Source: a virus
DNA: 64,000 bases
Reading direction: 5' to 3' (one strand)
Virus record (IMG/VR): IMGVR_UViG_3300022868_000015
Location: 1-64,000 of that record
The notes under the pieces were generated by a model. The model was given only the letters and a program-made list of their open reading frames with translations, had not been told where the DNA came from and searched no databases. Below, piece after piece: positions 42,682-50,915 of this stretch; position 1 is the stretch's first letter; the number at the start of each line of letters is the position of its first letter. Both the position numbers and the translations under genes were made by a program.

Positions 42682-43020
42682 TTAATCACTCATCTTCAGG
42701 TTTTTCTTCACTAAGAAATTTATTGCTAAATTTATTAATTTAGAATTATAATTTTTAAATTGTTCTAATACTAACTTATTTATTTCTTCAGTTTGATGTT
42801 TATCTATAACATTAATTTCAATCATTCCATATTCAAAATTATATCTAATGTAGTAATTAACAAAATAATTAATTATTACATTACCTAATTCTAAATTATA
42901 AAGATTAGCATTAGTTTCTTTAGTTACTTTATAACTTTCTTTATTAAGAGATTTTATAATCTCCTTTAATAAATCTTTTTCTAAATTTTTCATTTCCGTT
43001 TGTTTATTCATTTTATTCAT
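42682..43020 (-). CDS. unknown 112-residue protein
   Basis: MNKMNKQTEMKNLEKDLLKEI, helical, then a beta pair (NVIINYFVNYYIRY) and helical end. No tail. Overlaps the start of the LRR gene's operon. Confidence 0.58.
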   Translation of the reverse strand: MNKMNKQTEMKNLEKDLLKEIIKSLNKESYKVTKETNANLYNLELGNVIINYFVNYYIRYNFEYGMIEINVIDKHQTEEINKLVLEQFKNYNSKLINLAINFLVKKNLKMSD

Positions 43021-43174
43021 TATTTTTTAAATACTCATTTACACATTCTGATAAAGACTCAGATTCAAATTTAACAACAAATTCACCTAATTCTCTTGAA
43101 TAATGTATTTGGTTATTAATGGTTAAAGATTGATATAACACCAATATTTGACCTTCGTTTTCATTAGTACACAT
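43013..43174 (-). CDS. small protein, 53 residues
   Basis: MCTNENEGQILVLYQSLTIN then SRELGEFVVKFESES and a helix. Overlaps both neighbours by a few bases, which supports it as a real operon gene. Unknown. Confidence 0.5.
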   Translation of the reverse strand: MCTNENEGQILVLYQSLTINNQIHYSRELGEFVVKFESESLSECVNEYLKNNE

Positions 43175-43430
43175 ATTTTATATCTATTGGTTCAAAGACA
43201 CTAAATTGCCAACAATATTGACCTTCTGGTGGATTAAAACCATAATTATCATGAGGTTTTCCTCTTGGTTCGTATTCTACTTCTAATAATACATTACCAT
43301 AACTATCTCCAAAATCATCTGGTGATAAATAAGTGTGTCTATAGTTAAAAGTTACTCCCCATAATACTCCTTCTTGTTGTATTTTATCCCAATTTTCTTG
43401 TGTTGTTCTGTGATAAAATTTATAACTCAT
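43164..43430 (-). CDS. small ART/KptA-like protein
   Basis: About 88 residues from MSYKFYHRTTQENW, preferred over 43454. FYHRTTQENWDKIQQEGVL and YLSPDDFGDSYG resemble the N-terminal H-T/S and YLS of ADP-ribosyltransferase-fold (RNA 2'-phosphotransferase-like) proteins. Small, so at best a minimal domain. No leader or tail. Confidence 0.5.
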   Translation of the reverse strand: MSYKFYHRTTQENWDKIQQEGVLWGVTFNYRHTYLSPDDFGDSYGNVLLEVEYEPRGKPHDNYGFNPPEGQYCWQFSVFEPIDIKYVY

Positions 43431-43460
43431 TATAATATAACTTTTAAAGTTCAAAATTAT

Positions 43461-43685
43461 TTAAACTTCTTCTTCATTTGCTTCTCGAAAATTATTTGTA
43501 TGATACATACCAATAATTTTACCGGTTTTTAAATCTCCTAATATACAATGACCTGGCGCTTGTGGAACTTCTCCAAAAAATATAAATAATTTCTCACCAA
43601 ATAAATCTTTGTAATATTTTTCGTATGTTTCATCTGTGCAAGTAGTTCTATCAAAAACTACAAACGCGTTTTGTCTAATCTTCAT
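43461..43685 (-). CDS. unknown 74-residue protein
   Basis: MKIRQNAFVVFDRTTCTDE, then FIFFGEVPQAPGHCILGD and KIIGMYHTNNFREA. Compact beta-rich domain with VPxxPGH..L pattern. Start overlaps the 43675 gene end. Function unknown. Confidence 0.6.
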   Translation of the reverse strand: MKIRQNAFVVFDRTTCTDETYEKYYKDLFGEKLFIFFGEVPQAPGHCILGDLKTGKIIGMYHTNNFREANEEEV

Positions 43686-44089
43686 TTTCTTCTTCTCTTT
43701 TTATTAATGTATAACCTACCGTATATCCTTTATGATATACGTTTCTTTCTCTTTCATTTGAAACAATTACAAAAGCATTTGAATCCATATCTGGTTCAAA
43801 TTCTTGGTTGAAACCAGTCTTCAAAAAAGTATCATCTCGATCTATTAAATTTATATTGATAATATCTGTTCTTCTTTTAGGATATATAGGCACATTAAAT
43901 TCATATTCTGAATTACCTTTATATATGATCAATGTATCTTGGTCTTTAAATTTACTAATTATAGAATCTCTACATTTCTCAATATATTCTCCATATGCGT
44001 CACGTCCCAAACATGCACAATTTACTAATTATTTTAAGATCATTATATATTTCATTTGCAATTTTCTCTCTTAATTCTTTTTCATCCAT
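43675..44089 (-). CDS. unknown protein, apparent early frameshift
   Basis: From 44089: MDEKELREKIANEIYNDLKI to SKLC, then a stop. The second frame starts with a TTG codon (LGRDAYGEYIEKCRDSI) and runs to EEENED. The two pieces make one helical domain if joined near 44005. The N-terminal REKIANEIYxD block is common in phage small proteins. Confidence 0.55.
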
Positions 44090-44105
44090 ATTATTCTTAG
44101 TTTTA

Positions 44106-44225
44106 TTATTTATACCAAAAAGCTGTTACATCCTGATAACTTGTAATGATAAAATCATCCTCAGGATTTTCAATCATTCCTTTTATTTTTGATTCAGTTA
44201 TACAAAAAGTAAATTTCATATTCAT
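44106..44225 (-). CDS. small protein, 39 residues
   Basis: MNMKFTFCITESKIKGMI then DDFIITSYQDVTAFWYK. Short but in the same strand and close spacing as its neighbours. Unknown. Confidence 0.4.
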   Translation of the reverse strand: MNMKFTFCITESKIKGMIENPEDDFIITSYQDVTAFWYK

Positions 44226-44252
44226 CGTGGCAATATTTTCTCATATTTTGGT

Positions 44253-44396
44253 TCATAATACTATCCAACTTAATAGTAAATAAATAATTGCTGATGCACC
44301 AAACGAAAAGAATGTTAAAAATATAAATATAAATCTATATATCCAAGCATCTACATTTGTCTCACTTCCTAAGTGTTCACATAATCCTGTAATCAT
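44253..44396 (-). CDS. single PspC-domain membrane miniprotein
   Basis: 47 residues. MITGLCEHLGSETNVDAWIY then RFIFIFLTFF and IIYLLLSWIVL match the PspC domain (GLCxxLGxxTNVDxWxxR, one span). In bacteria PspC is part of the phage shock membrane-stress response. A stand-alone copy in a phage-like region could adjust that response or belong to the mobile locus. Length is nearly exactly one domain. Confidence 0.7.
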   Translation of the reverse strand: MITGLCEHLGSETNVDAWIYRFIFIFLTFFSFGASAIIYLLLSWIVL

Positions 44397-44398
44397 AA

Positions 44399-44929
44399 TT
44401 AATCTCCTTTTTTAAAATGTTTTTTTATTTTATTAATTGTATATTCAGACAAAATCCATGGAAATGTATATCCACTTTCTTTTTCTAATTTATCTGATTT
44501 TTCGTTTAAAAATCTTTCATTGCCTGGTATTTCTACAAAATATTTAATATCTTCATAATTAAAGTTTGAAACTACACCTGAACAAACATCCCATTTTGAA
44601 TATTGTGTCCTGAGTTTTATTTCTCCAAGAACGGGATTCAACTCAACCAATTTTTCATAATGAAAATCAGCAACTCTAACATCATTTAAATGATATGGTG
44701 ATATATTAAATAATTCTGGAAAAGTTTTCCAATCTCCGCATATGTTTATATCTAAATATTCTGAATAGTCTTGAGCGGGTTTTTGCTCTATATTCTCAAT
44801 TCCAAAACAAACCCACACATCACCATTATGGTATTCAGTTATTTTTTCTAATATTGATGTACCAATTTCTATTCTATCTTCTACTGATTTTGTATAACCA
44901 AAATCACAGGCACCTGATTTTTTATTCAA
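44399..44929 (-). CDS. unknown 176-residue protein
   Basis: MNKKSGACDFGYTKSVEDRI, a soluble domain with DVWVCFGIENIEQKP and KWDVCSGVVSNFNYED, basic end. No known motif. Starts 76 bases after the TnpB stop. Confidence 0.58.
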   Translation of the reverse strand: MNKKSGACDFGYTKSVEDRIEIGTSILEKITEYHNGDVWVCFGIENIEQKPAQDYSEYLDINICGDWKTFPELFNISPYHLNDVRVADFHYEKLVELNPVLGEIKLRTQYSKWDVCSGVVSNFNYEDIKYFVEIPGNERFLNEKSDKLEKESGYTFPWILSEYTINKIKKHFKKGD

Positions 44930-44972
44930 TTTTTATAATATTCTTTTTTGTGGTTATGTCTTTTTCAACTAT

Positions 44973-44988
44973 AAACAGTAAACTGTTT
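44973..44988 (-). other. hairpin downstream of tnpB, possible element end
   Basis: AAACAGT, AA, ACTGTTT, a perfect 7-bp stem 18 bases past the tnpB stop. May be a terminator or the subterminal hairpin of the IS200/IS605 right end. Confidence 0.45.
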
Positions 44989-45005
44989 TAAAAAATATAC
45001 ATTTT

Positions 45006-46202
45006 TTAATTTGAACCAATAGTTATTAATTCTGGATGAACAGCACACCCTCTATCCCATTTAAATTCTGGGACTACTTTTTTTAATATATTATATGATG
45101 CGTTTAAATCAGCATTTATTAATATGTTTTCTTTACTTTTAAACATACCCCTTGAAACCCTTTTACCACAATATTCTTTATGTTTTTTTAATTCTTCACC
45201 ATCAATAAAAGAACATTTACTTGTGAAACTTTCTTCATTTAATTTAACATTCAAACCTTCTTTTAATGCTTTATATTCAATCATTTGAATTAATTTATAA
45301 AAAGGTATTTGAACAAAATTTTGATTATTCTTCTTACCCATATTTACATTTTGTTTCCAACTTTTATTATAACCAATAATTATTGTATTTAAATCATTTT
45401 TTAAACAAAAATCAACCAAATATTTAGATGCATTATGTAAGTAATTATTTATTTTATTATTTCTTTTTTCAGTTAATAAATATAACCTTTTACTTATAAA
45501 AGTTTTCTTTGGTAATTTTGATTGTAATTTAGACAACTTTTTATTATAATATTGATTAATTGATTTTAATGGTCTACCGTTAATGATTATAGGTTTTACA
45601 ACCTTTTCATTTGAAGTTATAGCCATTAAATTATTTACACCTAAATCAACACTACAATATTTACTATTGTCTAACTTTAAAGGTTTTTCATCATATTTAT
45701 ATACTATATTTATTTTATATTTTTTTGTTTTAAGTGGTTTTACCTGAACCTCAATTATTTTTTTACTTTTATTTTGAAATGGTAATTTAATACCTGTTTT
45801 ATATAATTCTATATAACCTTCCTTTTCAAGATTTTTAGTTTTTACAGCATTATCCACCAAAATGGCTGTAAATTTACTATTTTTAGGTAAATATTTAGGT
45901 AAATTTGGTTTACCAGTAAATCTATTTGGATTCTTTTTCCATTCTTTCATAGCGTTAAAAAAACTTTTCCAATTTGCATTAAGTATTCTTAGTGTTGGTC
46001 TAGCAATTCTAGATAATAAATCTTTATATTCTACGTGATCTTTCATAATGGTATACATATCATATACTGTAATATAATTACCATGATTAATAAATTCCTG
46101 TCTGATAATGTAGTTAGCTTTATTGTAAAGATTTTTGGTTTTAACACAAATATCGTTTAAATTATTGTTATTTTTAATTATATGTGATTCAATTAAATAC
46201 AA
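45006..46202 (-). CDS. tnpB: TnpB RNA-guided endonuclease, intact, no TnpA
   Basis: 398 residues. RuvC-I CSVDLGVNNLMAIT (Asp at about 188), RuvC-II LNEESFTSKC (Glu), and RuvC-III INADLNASYNIL (Asp) are all present. The zinc-finger region has only C-x4-GEEL...YCGKRV, as in the subgroup of TnpB with a reduced finger. No tnpA is seen on either side, so the element is TnpB-only or uses TnpA in trans. A promoter-like element lies 29 bases upstream. Confidence 0.9.
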   Translation of the reverse strand: MYLIESHIIKNNNNLNDICVKTKNLYNKANYIIRQEFINHGNYITVYDMYTIMKDHVEYKDLLSRIARPTLRILNANWKSFFNAMKEWKKNPNRFTGKPNLPKYLPKNSKFTAILVDNAVKTKNLEKEGYIELYKTGIKLPFQNKSKKIIEVQVKPLKTKKYKINIVYKYDEKPLKLDNSKYCSVDLGVNNLMAITSNEKVVKPIIINGRPLKSINQYYNKKLSKLQSKLPKKTFISKRLYLLTEKRNNKINNYLHNASKYLVDFCLKNDLNTIIIGYNKSWKQNVNMGKKNNQNFVQIPFYKLIQMIEYKALKEGLNVKLNEESFTSKCSFIDGEELKKHKEYCGKRVSRGMFKSKENILINADLNASYNILKKVVPEFKWDRGCAVHPELITIGSN

Positions 46203-46230
46203 TTTGTGTAGAAATAATTTTTCTTTACAC

Positions 46231-46242
46231 CTATATATTAAA
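46231..46242 (-). promoter_or_regulatory. AATATATA promoter-like element (minus)
   Basis: Minus strand TTTAATATATAG, 29 bases before the tnpB ATG. Confidence 0.4.
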
Positions 46243-46280
46243 AATAAAAAGTCAAGATAATATTTTTTATGGTTTTAATA

Positions 46281-46565
46281 TCATTTATTACATAAATGTA
46301 CCAAACGTACTATGGTTTTAATATCATTTTTATTAAATCCGTTAATTTTAATTCTACCTCCTGTTGTTTTAAATAATAATCCGTCTCCAAATAAACCACC
46401 TTCAACTGTTATTTCAACAATATTTTTTATTAGAATAACTGTTTCGTTTATTGATATTAAATTACCATCTCTTTTTTTATAAATCACTTCTGAATCAGTG
46501 ATAGTTATGTGGTCAGGTCTTAATAAATTGCCTCCGCACCAAAATTGTGATTTGAATTTTTTCAT
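46281..46565 (-). CDS. small PH-like domain protein
   Basis: 94 residues. ITDSEVIYKKRDGNLI, IKNIVEITVEGGLFGDGLLF and a closing helix (NDIKTIVRLVHLC) fit the strand pattern of bacterial PH-like domains. A 15-20 bp stretch including ATGGTTTTAATATCATTT is repeated at its 3' end (46269 and 46311). Confidence 0.55.
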   Translation of the reverse strand: MKKFKSQFWCGGNLLRPDHITITDSEVIYKKRDGNLISINETVILIKNIVEITVEGGLFGDGLLFKTTGGRIKINGFNKNDIKTIVRLVHLCNK

Positions 46566-46573
46566 ACTTAATT

Positions 46574-47158
46574 TTAATTTAATTTTATTATATTATTTTT
46601 ATTTTTCTTTTTTTCTTTTCCAATATAAATTGTGGTATCTTCACCCGCAATTTCATTAATAACTTTTGTTTCTGAAATTATTAATTTAACACCATCTGAC
46701 TTTTCTGGATTCTTATATTCTTTTGTAATTATTTCATCAGGTTTTGTCTCAACTTCAGGATTAGTATAACTTATACCACCATTGTCTCCAATTCCAAAAT
46801 GGTCAAAAGTTTCATAATGATTCCATGTTGTATTTTTAGTAAATATACTATCAAACTCATGTATATTTACTTCAGTATATTCTTGTATGTGATTTTCACC
46901 ATCATACTTATAATTTACAATAACAATCTCTTTTGTCTTATTATATTCAATTACTGGATATATTTGAGATGTTTCTGTTTTCCAATCAATCAAAAGACCT
47001 ACAACTGATGAAGCAAAAATAACACAAAGAAAAGCAAACATAAATCCAGCTCCAACCGAAAAATCATTGTAATAATTTTTCTTCTTCCACGTTGTAAAAA
47101 TTGAACATATTAATAATATAAAGGCAATACTACTTGCAACAATCAACAGTGTACTCAT
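46574..47158 (-). CDS. two-span membrane protein, paralogue 1
   Basis: 194 residues. Two membrane spans in the first 65 residues, then IYPVIEYN, a strand-rich domain (YKYDGENHIQEYTEV), and a basic end KNNIIKLN. Same layout as the next three genes. Family not recognised. Confidence 0.65.
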   Translation of the reverse strand: MSTLLIVASSIAFILLICSIFTTWKKKNYYNDFSVGAGFMFAFLCVIFASSVVGLLIDWKTETSQIYPVIEYNKTKEIVIVNYKYDGENHIQEYTEVNIHEFDSIFTKNTTWNHYETFDHFGIGDNGGISYTNPEVETKPDEIITKEYKNPEKSDGVKLIISETKVINEIAGEDTTIYIGKEKKKNKNNIIKLN

Positions 47159-47160
47159 AA

Positions 47161-47692
47161 TTAATTTAATTTTATAATGTTAAACTTCTTTTTCTCTTTT
47201 TTTGTTTCTTCCTTCTTTTTCTCTTTAGGTTTTTCCTTAGGTTCTTCTTTTTTATATGATATCTCTCTGATTTTTGTTGAATCAACTATTTCAGGTGTCT
47301 CAAATTTTAAATTATGTTCTATAATTTTACCAAAATGATTTATTTCTTCTTTCACATAAAATACAGTATTCTCATTAAAATTAGTTTCAAACTCTTTATT
47401 TGTATATTTCTTTGCAAATGTTGTTGTCCAATTACTTAATTTATAATCATAAGTTGCTTTAACAACAAGAGTTTCTTCATTGTAAATAATATCAGGATAA
47501 GCATCAATATCATTTCTTTTCCATCCAGTAAAATAACCAATTAAAAATGTTGCAATAATAACAACTATAAACCACACACAAACAAGTACCAGTACTCCAC
47601 TCATGATAACCACCATCATCCCATGGTGTAAAAATCATAAATATTAAAAGTATTAAGGCTATACTTCCACCAATCCATATTAATAAACTCAT
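47161..47692 (-). CDS. two-span membrane protein, paralogue 2, apparent frameshift
   Basis: From 47692 the first frame gives MSLLIWIGGSIALILLIFMI (first span). From about 47610 the other frame gives the second span (CVWFIVVIIATFLIGYF), DAYPDIIYN, and ends NIIKLN. Compared with paralogue 1, the two make one protein if a base is added or lost near 47600. Confidence 0.6.
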
Positions 47693-47694
47693 AT

Positions 47695-48195
47695 CTAATT
47701 TATTTTTATAATATTTTTTTTATCTGTAATTTTTACAGTATCTTTCTCTTCTTTTATATTGTTAATTGAACGCAATAAATCTTTTTCTTCTTTTATATTT
47801 GAATAATTTTTATATTCGTAATCACTTTTCTGTTGAAATGTAACTTTTATATCCTTTTTATGTCCAAATAAATTTTTATCAAAAACAATATACCATTGTA
47901 TATCATTTGTTAATTTATCATATTTAATATTAACACCATCTTCATAATCTTTACCATCATATTGATAAATGGCAGTTACTTGATAATTCGTTTTATTGTG
48001 TCTTATTTTAGGATATATCTGGTGTGTTTCATTGCTATAACTTATAGAAGCGTAAAACCAAAATATAATTGAACAAATTAAAGTACAAATCAATGCACCA
48101 TACCAATGTTCAGTTGCTTTACCAATCCATCCAAATATTAAACCTAATATACAAGCCGAACATATACATATCATAACTATTACACTTACACTCAT
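47695..48195 (-). CDS. two-span membrane protein, paralogue 3
   Basis: 166 residues. Spans at about 5-25 and 34-52, then IYPKIRHN, TAIYQYDGKDYEDGV, WYIVFDKNLFGHK, end KKNIIKIN. Directly upstream of the frameshifted copy. Confidence 0.65.
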   Translation of the reverse strand: MSVSVIVMICICSACILGLIFGWIGKATEHWYGALICTLICSIIFWFYASISYSNETHQIYPKIRHNKTNYQVTAIYQYDGKDYEDGVNIKYDKLTNDIQWYIVFDKNLFGHKKDIKVTFQQKSDYEYKNYSNIKEEKDLLRSINNIKEEKDTVKITDKKNIIKIN

Positions 48196-48196
48196 A

Positions 48197-48682
48197 TTAC
48201 AATTCTATTAAATTACTTTTTATTTTTTCTTTTATTTCAGGGTCTTTTTTCTTTTCTTCTGTTTTTTCTTCTGTTTTCTTAGAATAATCAACGCTTTTAA
48301 CTATATTTTTAGGTTTTTTAAATACTATTGTAGATTTATTAAGTTTATAACCATAAAAATTCATATTATATTCAACATACCACTCTAAACCAGGTTTAAG
48401 ATCATTGAAATTAACATTAATCTTTTCTGTTTTTTCTTCACCTTTATATTCATAAATAGCATAAACAATTTGATTATTTTCATCATAATCTATTCTAGGA
48501 TAGATTCTTTCAGATACTTTATCAAACACATTACCCATAAATATAAATATGATAACAAATGAAATAACACCAATAATAAGACTCGGTACTCCAAGACCGA
48601 CCAAATCTTTTTTTATCGAATAAATAAATCCCAATAAACATAATGGGAATATAAATAAATTTATTAAAGCAATTATACTCAT
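48197..48682 (-). CDS. two-span membrane protein, paralogue 4
   Basis: 161 residues. Two spans, IYPRIDYD, YAIYEYKGEEKTEKI, WYVEYNMNFYGYK and a Lys/Glu-rich end (EEKTEEKKKDPEIKEK). First of the four copies in transcription order after coaB. Confidence 0.65.
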   Translation of the reverse strand: MSIIALINLFIFPLCLLGFIYSIKKDLVGLGVPSLIIGVISFVIIFIFMGNVFDKVSERIYPRIDYDENNQIVYAIYEYKGEEKTEKINVNFNDLKPGLEWYVEYNMNFYGYKLNKSTIVFKKPKNIVKSVDYSKKTEEKTEEKKKDPEIKEKIKSNLIEL

Positions 48683-48683
48683 T

Positions 48684-49334
48684 TTAGTTAAATATTTTAT
48701 TAATTAATTTTTTGGCAATATCATCTTTGCCATTACATTTCACATAATTTTTCTCTGTATCAATAATATAAGCAATATGTTCTTTTGCTATTTGCATTTC
48801 TAATTTATCATTAGCAATAACAAAATCACTATTGTTTCTAGTCATTGATTCATAAGCAATGTCAATCAAATTATTCAAAGATTGACCAACTTCAAACTTA
48901 AAACTAACAAGTTTAATTTCTGGATTCCACTTCTTAATATAAGAAATAACTTTGGGATTCTTTTTAATTCTTGATCTTAAAGAATCAATAAAGGCTTGTG
49001 GACTATCGCTTTTTAATTTTTCATTTAAAGATTCAAAACCAAAATCACTAATAGCCATTGAATGAATCACCACATCCATTTTTGGTATTAATTTTTCCAT
49101 TTCTTCCATAACTTCTTCAACAGAGTCAGCATATATTATATTGCCTTTGTAGAATATTTCAGGAATTACTGAATATTTAGAGCATAAATAATAACAATCT
49201 TGAATTTTGACTGATTTACTCATGAGCAAATTGTCAGCAATCTTTGCTCCTAATTTACCTGTACTAATATTAGTTAATACTCTTACATCATCTAAATATT
49301 CTCTAGTTCCACCCGCTGTAATTAAAATCTTCAT
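48684..49334 (-). CDS. stand-alone phosphopantothenate-cysteine ligase-like CoaB
   Basis: 216 residues. LITAGGTREYLDDVRVLTNI then STGKLG (nucleotide site), VIHSMAISDFG, KSDSPQAF, LVSFKFEV and SDFVIAND are the CoaB blocks. Most bacteria fuse CoaB to CoaC as Dfp; monofunctional CoaB is known from streptococci and relatives. The companion decarboxylase is at 50024. Together they would convert 4'-phosphopantothenate and cysteine to 4'-phosphopantetheine, the CoA precursor. Confidence 0.82.
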   Translation of the reverse strand: MKILITAGGTREYLDDVRVLTNISTGKLGAKIADNLLMSKSVKIQDCYYLCSKYSVIPEIFYKGNIIYADSVEEVMEEMEKLIPKMDVVIHSMAISDFGFESLNEKLKSDSPQAFIDSLRSRIKKNPKVISYIKKWNPEIKLVSFKFEVGQSLNNLIDIAYESMTRNNSDFVIANDKLEMQIAKEHIAYIIDTEKNYVKCNGKDDIAKKLINKIFN

Positions 49335-49345
49335 ATTTTTATATT

Positions 49346-49546
49346 TTATATTTTGTCATAAATTATTATATCTACACTATTAACATAACTACTTTCTTTC
49401 TTTGAAGCAAACACTTTAATGTCTATCAATCTTCTTTCTTTACACCATATATCTAACCATTCATTGACTTGATTTTTTATATCCCATCTTCCAATAGATA
49501 GTAAAGTGTCTATTCTTTTAGTTTCTTCTATACTATTTAAACTCAT
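49346..49546 (-). CDS. small protein, MSLNxxEET family copy 1
   Basis: 66 residues. MSLNSIEETKRIDTLL, VNEWLDIWCKERRLIDIKV, then VDIIIYDKI. One of three tandem paralogues with overlapping ends. Helix then strand; function unknown. Confidence 0.65.
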   Translation of the reverse strand: MSLNSIEETKRIDTLLSIGRWDIKNQVNEWLDIWCKERRLIDIKVFASKKESSYVNSVDIIIYDKI

Positions 49547-49737
49547 ATTATATCATATATTATTAGTATATCTTTATCCCATTCACTACCTTTAGATAAT
49601 GTAATTTTTATATCAATAATTTTATATTTTTCTTTATTCTCATTGATCCACTCATTAATTCTTGTTTGAACTTGAGTTTGTCTAATATCATATAAAAACT
49701 TAACCTGTAATGTTTCTTCTGTTTTATTTAAACTCAT
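49543..49737 (-). CDS. small protein, MSLNxxEET family copy 2
   Basis: 64 residues. MSLNKTEETLQVKFLYDI, INEWINENKEKYKIIDIKI, DILIIYDII. Close to copy 3. Confidence 0.68.
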   Translation of the reverse strand: MSLNKTEETLQVKFLYDIRQTQVQTRINEWINENKEKYKIIDIKITLSKGSEWDKDILIIYDII

Positions 49738-49937
49738 ATTATATCATATATTATTAGTATATCTTTTCTAAACTCATATTCTTCATCAGAAGACGATGCA
49801 ATTATATTTATATCTATAATTTTATAATTAGATTTATTTTTCTCAATCCAATTGTTTATTTTCTTTGATACCTTTTTTTGTTTAATATCATATAAATAAT
49901 GGACTCTCTTTGTTTCGTCTATTTTATTTAGGTTCAT
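49734..49937 (-). CDS. small protein, MSLNxxEET family copy 3
   Basis: 67 residues. MNLNKIDETKRVHYLYDI, INNWIEKNKSNYKIIDINI, DILIIYDII. Stop and start overlap within the tandem run. Confidence 0.68.
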   Translation of the reverse strand: MNLNKIDETKRVHYLYDIKQKKVSKKINNWIEKNKSNYKIIDINIIASSSDEEYEFRKDILIIYDII

Positions 49938-50040
49938 AAATTATCAGTATTGATTTGTAAGAACTAGAATAACTACCACCAGTAGAATTTGATATTATTT
50001 TAATATTTATTAATTCAATATCCTCATTTTCCTTTAACCA
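49924..50040 (-). pseudogene. N-terminally truncated copy of the MSLNxxEET family
   Basis: Reads WLKENEDIELINIKIIS, then SYKSILIIYEP and a stop, matching the C-terminal half of copies 1-3. Its start is missing, replaced by the coaC gene whose last codons (LMVKGK) overlap it. The coaC gene probably arrived by recombination into a fourth copy. Confidence 0.55.
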
Positions 50041-50494
50041 TTAAACCTTTAACAGGTGATATAATATGTGTATTATCCATAGATGCGACCAATCCTTCAT
50101 TGAATTGATATTGAACACTTTCATACATTTTAGTATTCATTGCAGGACATATAATTCTAGGAGTTTCTTTTGGAAGAGCGATAAATGTACTAGTCACGAA
50201 ATCATCAGCGATTCCATGTGCAAATTTAGCCATAATATTAGCAGTTGCTGGTACACAGATAAAAGCATCACAATTTTGTGCTTCCACAATATGTGATACT
50301 ATATTTGGATCATCATTCGTAATATAATTACCTGATATAGTTCCTATAACTGTGGGAGTTATAAAATTTAGAGCATTTTTAGTTGTCATAACTCTAACAA
50401 TATAACCAGAGGCTTTTAAACCTGAAATAACATCAGCAACTTTATAGGCTGATATACCACCACTAATGGCTATTAATATTGTTTTTGTGTTCAT
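50024..50494 (-). CDS. phosphopantothenoylcysteine decarboxylase-like flavoprotein CoaC
   Basis: 156 residues. ILIAISGGISAYKVADVI (FMN-binding start), VSHIVEAQ (active-site His), VPATANIMAKFAHGIADD (the PASANT-type loop, here PATAN) and CPAMNTKMYE (PxMNxxMW-type clamp) fit CoaC/HFCD flavoproteins. It is shorter at the C terminus than usual, ending KGLMVKGK. Related peptide-cysteine decarboxylases such as EpiD are an alternative, but the nearby CoaB favours CoaC. Confidence 0.82.
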   Translation of the reverse strand: MNTKTILIAISGGISAYKVADVISGLKASGYIVRVMTTKNALNFITPTVIGTISGNYITNDDPNIVSHIVEAQNCDAFICVPATANIMAKFAHGIADDFVTSTFIALPKETPRIICPAMNTKMYESVQYQFNEGLVASMDNTHIISPVKGLMVKGK

Positions 50495-50665
50495 TTATAA
50501 GTTCTTTATGCGATTTAATTTCAAAATAATCATCGAGAAATTTAATCAATTCTTTATATTATATTTTTCATCACCACTACTACTATATACTGTGAAAGAT
50601 TTAACCGTAGATAAATTAAGTCTTTTGTTCTTTACTTTTATCCAAAGATCTTGTTTATTATTCAT
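50463..50665 (-). CDS. small protein, apparent frameshift, paralogue of 50658 gene
   Basis: From 50665: MNNKQDLWIKVKNKRLNL to SSGDEKYNIKN then a stop. Another frame gives ELIKFLDDYFEIKSHKEL, aligning with KKFVDFLNKYFDVRTVEE of the next gene. A one-base shift near 50555 would restore it. Confidence 0.5.
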
Positions 50666-50912
50666 ATTCTTCTATTGCCTCCTCAACTGTTCTTACATCA
50701 AAATATTTATTTAGGAAATCAACGAATTTCTTTCTATCATCTTCATTTCCAAACCAACAATCATGACATTCTTTTTCATAATCATAGAGTTCAATACAAA
50801 ATGGCCCACTACCATATTTTTTAAAGTATCTAATATTCTTTAAATTTATAGTATGCCCATTTTCCCCCTTCTCATTTAATTTAATCCAATAATCTTGTTC
50901 ATTTAACGACAT
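50658..50912 (-). CDS. small PH-like protein
   Basis: 84 residues. MSLNEQDYWIKLNEKGENG, INLKNIRYFKKYGSG, CIELYDYEKECHDCWFGN and a closing helix. Strand-turn-strand then helix recalls PH-like small domains. MSLN start as in nearby small genes. Confidence 0.6.
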   Translation of the reverse strand: MSLNEQDYWIKLNEKGENGHTINLKNIRYFKKYGSGPFCIELYDYEKECHDCWFGNEDDRKKFVDFLNKYFDVRTVEEAIEEYE

Positions 50913-50915
50913 ATC

